NCBI GenBank assembly: GCA_002189035.1
Contig: CM007991.1
Location: 1-64,000 of the forward strand
Source of the DNA: Utricularia gibba
Taxonomy: Eukaryota; Streptophyta; Magnoliopsida; Lamiales; Lentibulariaceae
Length of the DNA stretch: 64,000 nt
Direction: 5' to 3'
Shown here: piece after piece, positions 45,107-55,883 of the stretch
Position numbering within the stretch: position 1 is the first letter of the stretch
Layout: each line of letters starts with the position of its first letter
Program-made: the position numbers and the translations under genes
Notes under the pieces: model-generated
Told to the model about the DNA's origin: nothing
The model's database searches: none
Seen by the model: only the letters and a program-made list of their open reading frames with translations

Positions 45107-47214
45107 TTGGCCTCTCGCCTCCCGGAAAACTACCTTCCGTTGGGAATCCTGTATGTGTGTGTCACATGTCATTGGGGGCGGACGAGGCTTTATTGATATA
45201 TAGCTCCGGGTGACGGCAGCTAGGCGAGGTATAGGCGCCACGAATACATATATTCCTGTGCGGCAAGGTTCACGTAGACCCCCGTAGGGTGGCGGCATTT
45301 AAAATTGATTATGGGAAAATAGTGGGGGTTTTCCATATGGGGACCACTACAATAGCGTGGTTTTAAATGTTAATTATGATTAAAAAAGGATTAGTGAACT
45401 GTCATATGACTTAATTCCATTATCACCTGTCATAGTAGACGCTTGCGCGCCAATGATGTAGCCCTTACCTATTCTGATCACCCAGTTGTCATGAATCTAC
45501 ACGTATTAGCCTGCGATTATTGGCGAATGTGGGTGTTATCTCACCTAAACGCTAAAAAGACACCTACAGTCTTCAAACTCATGACGCGAGATTGGAGTGC
45601 CTTTGAGAGCGTTCCCTGTTCTTCTCACCTCATTCCTCCACTGAGATTTCTTGTGTAATAAACCACGCAGCGCTTGTGGTGAATCAAATGCATTCATTGC
45701 CTGACATGTGCAGACGAGTTTCAGTTTTTGTTCGTGTTCTCCCAAGGGACATTCACCTGCGTAACGAAAGAATGCACCACTCCGCGACGCAAAAGTTCAA
45801 GTTGTTCAACTACTAACCAGGTTAGGTGTTTGAGGGTAGACTGGATTCTCAACTACTCAATCCAGCATTTGCTGCTTCTGATAATGACGCACTTTCCGTG
45901 TTTCGTTCTGTTCAGTAGCAAGCTGTTCTTTTTCTGAGCGTTGGTGCTGAGGATTTAAGAACGGAAGAAAACAGGTCAAGTCTTTCCATGGACTTCAATG
46001 GGAGGGAGCAGGACTGTGAAGAGAAGATGAGTACCTCGCCCACAAAAGACGCTTCAGCAGTGTGTTTTTTGCAACAAGATCCTTCATTTACTTCGCATCC
46101 GCATACTCTCGGTCTTGGGGATCCAACTACGGCATACAATTTTCCGTTTAGGGATGCTGGAATGGCCATCCAACATTTCATATGGCCACGCGCACCCTAG
46201 CAACCTTCGGCTGAGGGCATTCCCTGGAACCAGTTTCGCATGCTTCCCTTGCATACTCCCAGGGGGGGTGCGGGCATTCTTCCCATCATCAGCGAGAGGG
46301 ACCTCGTCTGGTTTATACCGTCACGACCTAACTTGGCATTATCCATTTCCACCATGGCAGCTTATGGACTAAGTAATGGGGATGAAGTGTAAGCTTTTCA
46401 CGTCTCCTTAGTGACCAGAAGCAGGATTAGGAGAAGCGTCTGTAACAACCGGTGCTAAGTTGTCAACATACATTGTCCGAGTGTTCTCTCTTCAAATGCA
46501 GGATACTCTTCTTCTCCTTCTTCTTCAGTCATGGTGCTCTTGTATAACAAGTGCGCCTGGATATTGTGTTTGAATCACCATACAGCATTCAACTCATAGC
46601 ACATCTCCCATATTTTAATACTAGCAACACACATTCATCTGAGCTGCATAAGTAGAATTCCCACAAACATGCCTTAATCATCATATACTCCACATATCTC
46701 AAAAACCGCCACACCCCACATCTCCCATTCTCATTCTAATCCGAAATCTGGCGAATGGAGCAATTCCTCTTCTCATTCGAAAAAAAATGGCAAGCGACCA
46801 GCAAAATGTAAAACCAATAATATGGAGAATTTCAGCATACATTCCCGCCCCTGACATAAACCTACAGCCAATAAATTAAAGGACAGCAATTTGAACCCGG
46901 AACCGCTGCCGGAAACCGACTCACGGAGTCTCGGTGCTCCGCCGGCGACGTGCAAGATCGCGAAAATGAAAATTCCTCTTGCGGAGAATTCCCACAAAAG
47001 ACCACCGCCATAAATTATGTAAAATGGAATTGCTTGTGGTGAATAATAATTGGCGGAAAAATCACGACCTCTTTTTTAAAAATTATTTTTATTATAAATA
47101 ATAGAATTGGGAAATCGAAAACCGCCTTAGGTTTGTTTGGAGATAAGAACAGAATCCAATTCCCGAAAAATTGGAAATAAAAATTGCGGCCAAGTTCATT
47201 GTATTCAATCGGAA
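45107..47214. other. Intergenic, no gene recognised
   Basis: The gap is 2.1 kb between the DUF1645 gene (minus) and ISU (plus), so it holds two promoters. Small frames at 45443-46372 (plus), 45912-46181 (minus) and 46773-46997 (minus) have no domain. On the minus strand a short frame from an ATG at about 47011 (MAVVFCGNSPQEEF) has a good start context but is only about 49 codons. No repeat is found. Confidence 0.45.
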
Positions 47215-48445
47215 ATGTTGAGGCAAGCCGCGTCGAAGATTCTGGTCAATAGGCTGCGCTTCTCCTCGGCGCCTCCGGTGAGGCTGTACCACGAGAGGGT
47301 TGTGGATCATTACGACAACCCCAGAAACGTCGGTTCGTTCGACAAGAACGACCCGAATGTCGGTACGGGTCTTGTCGGTGCTCCGGCCTGCGGTGATGTT
47401 ATGAAATTGCAGATTAGGGTTGATGAGGAGAGCGGCAAGATTATTGATGCGTGCTTCAAGACTTTTGGTTGCGGTTCCGCTATAGCTTCTTCCTCTGTAG
47501 GTGAGAGACTAATTGGAATTAATCAAGATTTGATCTTGTAGTTAGATGTAAAATCATTTTATTTACTCTTTTTAAAAAAAATGGTATCATGGTTCCCGTT
47601 CTTCATTTGACGTTAAGCGTAGGGGAAGACTTGAATTCAGCAATTCTTGGTGTGCTGAGTGAGGAATTTATCAGATTATCAATCCTAGCTTCGGTCATTT
47701 TCTCGACTGTTGCATTTTTTAATTATCTAGCTATTGTTTCTGTTGTTTCCATTGGTTGAAATGATTAATCAAACAATGATGCGTTGATTAGTTTGAGTTT
47801 GGGTTCGCACCACAATTTTGTGTTGCTAAGATGATGGTTGTTCTCTTTCAGCTACTGAATGGGTGAAGGGAAAACAAATGGAGGAAGTCCTCTCTATCAA
47901 GAATACGTAAGCCAATCATCAATCTTGTTTTCTGCTTTATCAAAAGTTCAATATGCACATCTTATGGCATGGTGGATATCTGATTGTGGTCTTGTTAGTC
48001 TTGTGTATGCGTAATATCTTGCGTTACTTACTCATTCCTTGTGGTGGTTGTCTATGGATAATCATCACATACTTCAGTTGTGCATTTATTTTGTTGTCAT
48101 CTTGCGCTTTCGTTCTCGTAGCTGGCTCAAGTGCGTATGATGACTGTTGAATAAATGAATGCAGTAAGTTTGAGGGAATCTGTTCGAGACCCCCACATAG
48201 TGCACTCTGCATACATTGGCTTGATCTTACCTTTCTAATTCTACTTTCTCTGTTTTGATGCCGGACCCATGGTCTCAAATTGCAGTGAAATAGCGAAGCA
48301 CCTTTCTCTACCCCCAGTAAAACTCCATTGCAGCATGCTCGCTGAGGATGCAATCAAGGCCGCTGTCAAAGATTACCACTCCAAGCGCGCAAAGTCCAAT
48401 GTGAAGGGTGACTCTTCACATTTGGAGAAGGCTGCGGATGCTTGA
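47215..48445 (+). CDS. ISU1: Mitochondrial iron-sulfur cluster assembly scaffold ISU
   Basis: Exons 47215-47500, 47852-47906 and 48286-48445 total 501 bases (166 residues), in phase. Residues 1-25 (MLRQAASKILVNRLRFSSAP) form an Arg-rich mitochondrial presequence. The mature part begins near YHERVVDHYDNPRNVGSFDK and carries three ligand cysteines (GAPACGD, KTFGCGSA and LHCSMLAED) and the LPPVK motif recognised by the HSP70 chaperone. The protein assembles 2Fe-2S clusters on cysteine-derived sulfur and passes them on. A C-terminal tail after YHSKRAKS is slightly longer than the Arabidopsis ISU1 end. All catalytic residues are intact. Confidence 0.96.
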
Positions 48446-49716
48446 TTCTGCTGCAGCAGCTGCCACTCGCTTCTGATGCTTGCACTTGTTACAATAATGG
48501 TACTACTACAAGTGTTGTGTACGTTGCAAACTGAGTCGTGTATAGGTAGGATTTTGGCCAAGGAGTTGTTGGTTTGCTCCCTCCTGAACATTTGTAGGCA
48601 TTCTATCGAATGCCGTCGATTTGGCGCCTCCCTCCGTCCGGAGATAATTGTCTCGGTTCGATATGGGCCAGGCCCATTCGTTTCCAATTTGATTTAAAAT
48701 CCTATGGCCCAATTACTGAAGCTAGCGAAAGAGGTTCTGAGTACACGCGCAACTGGGCGCTTCTACGTCTCACGCGCCTAAGTCCTTGCTTCTCTAGCTT
48801 CCAATGGGCAACGAGCGTCTGCGATTTCAACGCTATTTTTCTACTTAACATTTCCGTTTGCGGGTAGTTCTTTCGTGATCGGCTTCGTGAAGAATTTTTC
48901 TATTGCTGTGATATAATTGCTGTGTTATGTCATGGATTTCCTGTTATTGACCAGAACGTAATCTGCTGCAACTCCTTTATGAAATACTAGTTTTTGACAT
49001 GAAATGCACTAGCGGAAACTTAGTTTTGAACGCCAGTCCTCTCTTACTAATCACCCACCTTGTGACGTATTACTTATGCAGATCGGGAATGCTATGTAGA
49101 TCACCTGTAATACCCACCCGAAAATCGGTTCTTTCAGAATTCAGGTGCTTTCCTGCGCCCTTTCTTGCTATATTTCTCCTTAACATTCGGCGCTTTCTCT
49201 GCAATGCTGTGTGCATTTGAGGGTTTTAAGAAAAAATTGAGATTTTTATTTTTTCTTCAATTGTTTGCAGATCTTCTACTCGAAGTTCAATTTCCAAGGA
49301 AAAACCCGAGTTCGGGTTTTCCTTGCTGCTGATTATTCAATTGGTTAATGAGCAGAGGTGTACCATTTATGCGGCATTGTCAAATAGATTTAAGATGTTA
49401 TAAAATCCTACAGCTTTACACTTTGTGTGTAGTTATTTCTTTTTTGGTAATGTTAAAAGTTTTGGGGATCTTGAGGTTTGTTTTCAGTTTGTGTGAATGC
49501 ATTCAGTTTTGGATTGTTTCTTTTTTTCATGACTATTTACGGTTGATGCTTGATAAGCTCTTTTGTCGAGTGTGCGACCTTTCTCTCGCGTTTGTTAAAA
49601 TAGCCCTCAGATGCTCAATGAAGATTTTCATATTGGTATTGAAACAGACCCCCGCTGAAATGGTGCTCAACTGCATTGTCTGCTTGTAGTTCAAGTGGGA
49701 AATTTTGTAGAGAATC
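48446..49716. other. ISU 3' flank and PWWP gene 5' region
   Basis: Multiple poly-T/pyrimidine stretches suggest one or more 5' UTR introns of the PWWP gene (for example an acceptor-like TTTGCAG at about 49264-49270). Contains a near-perfect inverted repeat at 49296-49324. No other gene is recognised. Confidence 0.5.
49296..49324. repeat. Near-perfect inverted repeat (hairpin) upstream of the PWWP gene
   Basis: The arms AAGGAAAAACCCGA and TCGGGTTTTCCTT are separated by 2 bases; one arm has A5 opposite T4. If transcribed in the 5' leader it would form a stable stem of 13 pairs with a one-base bulge. Confidence 0.75.
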
Positions 49717-52104
49717 ATGGCTCCCCAGAATGAGTTGCAAAAGAATGTTGGAGACCAAAACCCGACATTCAATGTGGGCAGCTTCGTATGGGCCAAAACG
49801 CGGAGTCGAACATGGTGGCCAGGGATGATTTCTGATCCTTCAAAAACCAAAAAGCCATCTAAGTCCATAAAAAAGATGCCCTGCCTGTTGGTTAACTTTT
49901 TCGGTAATGCAGGCTGTGTATGGTGCAAAATGTCGGACTTGAAGCCTTTTATTCACCATTTTGATGAATTCTCGGGCCAAATAGACTCGGGGAAATTTTA
50001 TGGATCAGTTGAAAAGGCTTTATTTCTTTATGGTCAGCGTGTGAAAGCAAATATGACTTGCCGTTGTTTTATGAAGAAAGTGGCGGCAAATTCTGATAAA
50101 GGGATGTCCATGAGGATCAAGGTTGATGCATTCTTGCCTTCCCAGTTTGATCCCAGAGTTTTTCTTTCGTGTATCCAAGATATGGGGCGGTCCGACCGTG
50201 TATGTGGTAAGGTGGAGTTGACTACTATCATGAATTGTCTTTCAGCATTTTATTGTTCAGTTGGCCACCGTGATTTGCCTTTGCACGTCATATTAAAGCC
50301 TGATGGTAGAGGTCGTAAGGGTATTTCTAGGACACCGGAAAACAGTACTAGGATCAAGAGAAAGAGAGATAACGATACTGCTGACTCTGTAGTTGATACT
50401 GCGGTGGCTTCAAATGGAAAACGCTCTGAATCTAGAGAGAGGAAAAAGAGCAAGTATTTATCTTATCCTTATGTTGATGCCAAGAGAGACTCTTCTACAG
50501 CTGCCCCTGAAGCGCTGAAGCTCAATTCCATTTGTAGCAGGAATCTTGGGAAAAGGGGTGATAATGGAGCTATCAAAGTAGATTATATGGTCAGTAAACC
50601 TGATCATATCAATCCTTCGGCATCAGAATTGCTTACCGAACTATGTTCTGGAGCTCTTAATTGTGCTGATCCCAATGGAAGTAAGATTTCTGATTCATTG
50701 AAGAGATATTATATTGACTTTCGAAAATTTTCATGCCTGAATGTTGATATAGCCTGCAATTCCTCAGTAAGCAGTAAAGAAGACCAAGAAACGAAGGAAA
50801 ATGAAACCAGGAAAATGGATGTTGCAAAAGCCAAAGATGACAAAAATGTTGCTGTGGCTAATGAATCAGCAGATGTAGAAATCCCGTTGGTGAAAGAATC
50901 CGAGAATGGGAGCGTGAAGGCTGCGTCTGGTAAGGACGGTGGAAGTGACGCAATGACCAAGGAATTCCCTGAAATGAGAAATTTTCTAGCGATGGGAAGG
51001 TTGACAGATGTCCGTGCGAGTTTTCCATCCACGTTAAGTTCTGTCACAGCAGACCAGAAAAGTAATTCCAATGCGGTTAACTTCCAGTACGACTCACCTG
51101 ATACATTTGGAATCAAAGCATCTTCACACGGAGGTGTGAGCCTTCAGACCAATACGATGGCTCATTTTCCTGGTATGAATGAAAACATTCCACAGTGTTC
51201 TGTTGAGAACCCCCCTTTCAAGACGACTGCTATCAGTTTTGATGAAATATTGCCGAAGCAGAGTAACATGGCATCCACTGATCATGGCAAAAATGGCGTA
51301 ACCCGGATCAGCTTTGGATCTATCACATCATTGAAAGATGCCCAGTTGGCACTTCAATCTCCAGAACCTGGGAACGCCAATACGCGTGTGGGAAAAGCAG
51401 GTTTTGGATCATCTTTCTCGCAGAAACTTCCAATGGCTCTGTATGCGTCTGTTGTCGAACCCAAGTACAGAAAGCAGAAGCAAAAGGAAAAGACTTGTGA
51501 AGCTATTTCTGGGATTCCGGATTTGAACGGAAATGCATCTGACAAGTGCTTTAGGGGGAAGACTCCCTCTGATCACAACTATGCATGTAAACAAGAGAGC
51601 AAGGCAGGTTTGAACACGGGAGAATCTATTGGAGGAATTCTTATTCTGACTTTCTCCCCTGGATGTACATTGCCTCCCAAGGAAACCTTGGTAAAGACAT
51701 TTTCTCGGTTCGGGCTGCTGAACGAATCTAAGATTGAGGTTCTAGATGAATCTACCATTCATATTCCGTACCAACGGAGCTCAGAAGCAAGTTTTGCCTT
51801 CCGAAGTTTAGAGAAGAACAAACCATTTGGATCAGCCCTGGCGACGTTCAAACTAGACTGCCCTGCAGCTGTTACGAGGCCAATGAAAAGGACGGTGAGC
51901 CCGTTGGTGAATGACATCAGGACTCCGGTCAAGGCCAGAGAAGCACCTGATGTTGCATTCATGAAGCAGAATGTGGAGATGATGAAATCGACTCTGGAAA
52001 AAGCAGGTGCCAGCCTGTCACCTGTGATGAGAGCGAAGCTGGAGAATGAGATTAAGGTTTTTCTCTGCAAAATCGACTCCTTGGCTGGATCTGGTACATC
52101 GTAA
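49717..52104 (+). CDS. PWWP-domain chromatin protein with C-terminal RRM-like domain
   Basis: A single uninterrupted 795-residue frame from the ATG at 49717. The PWWP domain opens NVGSFVWAKTRSRTWWPGMI (residues about 21-40) and continues VNFFGNAGCVWCKMSDLKPF. A lysine-rich linker (SRERKKSKYLSYPYVDAKRD) and a long disordered middle follow. Near the C-terminus GGILILTFSPGCTLPPKETL, VKTFSRFGLLNESKIEV and ASFAFRSLEKNKPFGSALAT resemble the RRM-like module found in plant PWWP-domain (PDP) proteins. PDPs act with MSI4/5 and Polycomb complexes on H3K27 methylation and flowering genes. The order PWWP, linker, RRM-like matches that class. No frame defects are seen, in contrast to several neighbours. 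Confidence 0.9.
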   Translation: MAPQNELQKNVGDQNPTFNVGSFVWAKTRSRTWWPGMISDPSKTKKPSKSIKKMPCLLVNFFGNAGCVWCKMSDLKPFIHHFDEFSGQIDSGKFYGSVEKALFLYGQRVKANMTCRCFMKKVAANSDKGMSMRIKVDAFLPSQFDPRVFLSCIQDMGRSDRVCGKVELTTIMNCLSAFYCSVGHRDLPLHVILKPDGRGRKGISRTPENSTRIKRKRDNDTADSVVDTAVASNGKRSESRERKKSKYLSYPYVDAKRDSSTAAPEALKLNSICSRNLGKRGDNGAIKVDYMVSKPDHINPSASELLTELCSGALNCADPNGSKISDSLKRYYIDFRKFSCLNVDIACNSSVSSKEDQETKENETRKMDVAKAKDDKNVAVANESADVEIPLVKESENGSVKAASGKDGGSDAMTKEFPEMRNFLAMGRLTDVRASFPSTLSSVTADQKSNSNAVNFQYDSPDTFGIKASSHGGVSLQTNTMAHFPGMNENIPQCSVENPPFKTTAISFDEILPKQSNMASTDHGKNGVTRISFGSITSLKDAQLALQSPEPGNANTRVGKAGFGSSFSQKLPMALYASVVEPKYRKQKQKEKTCEAISGIPDLNGNASDKCFRGKTPSDHNYACKQESKAGLNTGESIGGILILTFSPGCTLPPKETLVKTFSRFGLLNESKIEVLDESTIHIPYQRSSEASFAFRSLEKNKPFGSALATFKLDCPAAVTRPMKRTVSPLVNDIRTPVKAREAPDVAFMKQNVEMMKSTLEKAGASLSPVMRAKLENEIKVFLCKIDSLAGSGTS

Positions 52105-52878
52105 CGAATGATGATAATAAGGTTTTGTGCCACTCCCCTCTAACATAATCAATCCTTTTGTCTGACTCCGGGAAGAACAGGCAAGTTGGTAGCATTAGAT
52201 TTTTCCACTTTCCAATTCTGTTTTCCGTTGTCACAAGCAGGAAAGGGTAGTGCATTGGATTATTCCCTCATATTCTGATTCTTGAGCCAAAGGGATAATA
52301 ATCGTGATTAGAGAGAGATCAGAGACCTCCCTCATTCCTCTTTCATACGACTGTTAAACACAAACGAGCCCCACCCCGGCTCCCGGTGAGTCCTGCTTTG
52401 GGGGCTCAGATTCAACTTGATCCCTAGACGCCCCCTGCTGCCCAAACATCCCCAGGAGGCGAAGAAAGACTAGCACCATGTTCCGAATGAATGAAGCAGC
52501 AAGCACCCTCTGGCCTATGCTATTGGTTGTTGCGGTTATGGTTATAAACACGGGTGCTTTGTCGTCTTCTTCATCAATTGCGTGAGCTCGACCAATTTAC
52601 TGTCCCATGCAAATTCCATTGAATGCTTCCGGAGCAGCCAAGTTGGAAGAAAAAGAATAGAAAAAAAATCCGGTAGCATTTTGTAGGGAATTTACAGGCT
52701 CCTCTCTAAACCCATCCAACACTACCACCCAATACTAAGTCCCCCAACCGTCAGATCAATTCTGCATTCAACGTCCCCCTTCAATGTCAGTTAATGCAGA
52801 TTTAACGGAAGATGAAAAACACCAAATCCTCCCCCTAGATATGCGCGCGCCTCCCTTCTTACTCACTCGGATTCCGCC
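52105..52878. other. PWWP 3' flank and MYB promoter/5' UTR
   Basis: No gene or repeat is recognised. Open frames on both strands at 52354-52959 overlap the MYB first exon or lack domains. Confidence 0.5.
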
Positions 52879-54133
52879 ATGGACTCCGGAGACACCCAAA
52901 ATGGAAGTCATCGGCACGCTCCACCCCCGCCCCCGGAGCTCAAACCTCTGGAACCTCATCTTGCATTCGACGCTCTGTCTTCATACAGGCAACCCTATTA
53001 TCTCCATGACTTGTACGATCACCTGCCACTCTCATTCACCCCTCACCATTGGATGTCATCCGACATCTTCGACCCCTTTTTCCCCAGCCCCGCCTCCTGC
53101 CTGGAAGTCAACCCATGCGACCAAAACCGCGTCGTTTTTCAGGATCCCCATGAACTCATGAGTTTTGCTAGTAACAAAGGCTGTGAAGAAGGCCTCGGGT
53201 TTCATGATGCTGATTCCATGAGTTTCTGCATCCCCGACGAGAGCTCCTGCGTCACGGCTGATATCACTGCTCCTCGTCAACCGATCGAAGATGATGGGAG
53301 AAACAAGGGTTTCAACAAGCCGGCGAGAGGCCGGAAAAAGGCCAAGTCAGAACGGGGGCAATGGACTACTGAAGAAGACAGGTAGGATGAATGCTGCTTA
53401 TTTCCTTTTGTTTTTTGGGAAGATGCATGCAATCCTAGTACTACAAAGTAGCAGCGTTTCACATTCAAAACAACTTATTTGTTGTAAAATGCTCATGGCA
53501 TTTAGGGTATTGATCCAACTTGTGGAGAAATACGGGATCCGGAAGTGGTCGCATATCGCACAGATGCTCACCGGAAGAATCGGAAAGCAATGCCGGGAGC
53601 GTTGGCATAACCATCTGAGGCCAGACATTAGAGTTAGCCTAAGAACCTCAAGCACACTCTGTTCACCATAAAGCATTCACCTTCATTTTGCGTGTTTTAT
53701 GCAGAAAGATAACTGGACGGAGGAAGAAGATAGGATCCTGATAGAGGCTCACACGGAGGTTGGAAATAAATGGGCTGAAATAGCGAAACGGCTTCCGGGG
53801 AGGACAGAAAATTCGATCAAGAATCACTGGAATGCGACCAAGAGAAGGCAGCTGTCTCGTCGCAAGTGCAGGACAAAGTGGCCGAGGCCGAGCTCTCTTC
53901 TTCAGAACTACATAAAGAGCCTGAAAGTTGAAAAGGGAACCAAAACGGGAACTGATCCTGCTCGAGCTTTTCAAGAAGCCGATTCTGGTGGCCGCTTTGC
54001 ATATGAGGCCGAGGGAGATGATCATTTGTTGCCTGGAGGCAGCCACGATTCGATCATGGATGAGATCAACAACATGGAATCGGGAGATGACGAGCTTTTC
54101 GACATGGAGTTGGATTTTGATATGGCACTATAG
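52879..54133 (+). CDS. R2R3-MYB transcription factor, MYB98/MYB115/MYB118 type
   Basis: Exons 52879-53381, 53506-53632 and 53705-54133 sum to 1059 bases (352 residues), in phase. A 150-residue N-terminus with a Pro run ([20 protein letters not shown]) precedes the basic [12 protein letters not shown] and the MYB domain. R2 reads [52 protein letters not shown]3 reads [49 protein letters not shown]. The [17 protein letters not shown] and HWNATKRRQ segments separate this clade from ordinary R2R3-MYBs. Relatives (MYB98, MYB64, MYB119, MYB115, MYB118) act in synergid, endosperm and embryo development. The acidic C-terminus ([18 protein letters not shown]) could be an activation region. Confidence 0.92.
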
Positions 54134-54448
54134 ACGGAGAGCAAGGTGAGCTCTTCAGGAATGAAGTTTGAATAGAGAAATCCCACTAGAATAAAGCCTC
54201 CATTGTAAATAAGTACAGTGCCCCCTTCTCTAATCAATCTTTAATCCACTGTTATTTCCATCCATTCTTAAAATACTGAATTTGATTTTATGAAAAAACC
54301 CATTGTTAATGCTCTGTAAATCTGCTTCAACGACGCAGACACCATTGCCCCCTTTTCATGGAAATCACATTCCAAGTTTCACCAAATAGGTTTGGTAGCA
54401 ATCTGTGTGCAGTGGCCATTTGGAAGAGAACCGCAAGTACAGTGATAC
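54134..54448. other. Tail-to-tail spacer between MYB and BOI-type RING genes
   Basis: This 315 bp gap should hold the two 3' UTRs. No feature is recognised. Confidence 0.5.
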
Positions 54449-55883
54449 TTACATGCACACATGAAGGCTTGCAGTTTTCATCACTTGGCAAACAGGGCAA
54501 CTGTTGATGAAGCCTTCGCAATCCAAGCACACACACAGGTGCCGACATGGCATTATCAAGACGGATACTTCTTTCAAGTTGCAAGCCCTACAAGTCAGCA
54601 AGGTTCGAGTCCCCAAGCCTGGAGGATTATTTGAGCAAGAAATGGCATCATCTACCTCACTGTCTCCGGAGCCCTCCTGAGCTTGGCAGATGCCTCTAGC
54701 CATGAGCTTCTGAACATTGCTCTTAAGGGTGTTCACAACCGATTCATTGTACTTTGCTTTGCAGTGCCAAGATTGAGCTTCCAGGACCACCTGCTTTATC
54801 TTATCAACTAATTCTCTGTTCTTTTTGTTCAAGTTCTCAATTTCAACATCCTTCTCGTGCAACTTCTGGTCGACGCCTTTTTCTAATGCTGTGAGCAATG
54901 AAATGGTGTGTCTTCGGGTCATCTCACGTATGCCCTTCACAACATTTTGTTCCTGAAAGGGAGGGCACGTTTAAAAAAAAAGTTCAAAAACACTGCAGCC
55001 ATCTCAAGAATGAAAACCTGAAGTTTAATGAATTGGGTGAACTCTTCTCTTTGTCGATGTAGCTCTGTTTTGACAGCGTTTCCGAGTGATAGTCCAAGAG
55101 GGATCACATTCTCAGCTGCAGAAGTGACAGTCGAATTTTTCTCATCTTCCTCACAAGAAAGTTTAAGCCCGGTTGATACAGTATGATGATTCAAAGCTGA
55201 TCCAATTCGGAGAGATTCATTTGGATAGAAGTTGTTATTTGACATCGGAAGATTTTGTCGAATGCAAGCTGCATCACCAACTCCAGCTCTGCTTGCAGGG
55301 GGGTATTCTCAACCGGAACCTGGCTTGTGCTCATATAGTTCAAGGTGCCAGGACCAGCAACAGGATTAACTGGAACTGCAAGAAAATTTTAGAGGATCAG
55401 AAAACAGGACAGCAATGACTTGCGAAATAGAGAGTATTTTTTCCATAAAAGCAGGGGTGGTAACACTCTAATAAAAAAACACATGTTTCTCAATCAAGAT
55501 ATGATGCCAATACAATTGATGAGATGAGGTATATGGAAAAGCAGGGGTCTTATATCCGACACAAGCACGACTATCACATTAAAAGACAAGAAGGCAACTA
55601 ATAAATAGGGAATGGAAAAACTTATCCACTCCAAGAGCAATCCATATCAAAGAGCAACATACAAGGAACATAATGATATAATCACCCTTGATTTTATGAT
55701 CGAAACATCTTTCCATATAAAAATGCATCAAAGGCACAATGAATCCATATAAAAACGTTTCTCCTATGACTGCCGGAAAATAAATCACTAACCATGTCCA
55801 AATAATTGGAGCTGGGGAAATATATTGTTCTCCATAAAGCCTGGGTACATATTGTTTCCATTAGTTCCTCCAGGGTTCAACAT
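54449..55883 (-). CDS. BOI/SBP1-type RING E3 ligase, frame broken at one homopolymer
   Basis: Exons on the minus strand: 55793-55883 (MLNPGGTNGNNMYPGFMENN), 55018-55375 and 54449-54952. The middle has a coiled coil (MTRRHTISLLTALEKGVDQK, ELVDKIKQVVLEAQSWHCKA), typical of the BOI/S-RNase-binding family, and the C-terminal RING is CRACNLKEVSVLIMPCRHLC and CLDCEGFINSCPVC. Relatives ubiquitinate regulators of cell death and pathogen response and interact with DELLA proteins. As given, exon 2 breaks at a C6 run (plus-strand G6, 55298-55303). One extra base gives 954 bases, 317 residues, and joins family-like sequence on both sides. The 5' UTR probably includes an upstream exon near 56300. Confidence 0.9.

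Noticed and set aside
45912-46372. Several small frames between DUF1645 and ISU
   Set aside because: No domains, mutually overlapping, no convincing start context or splice sites.
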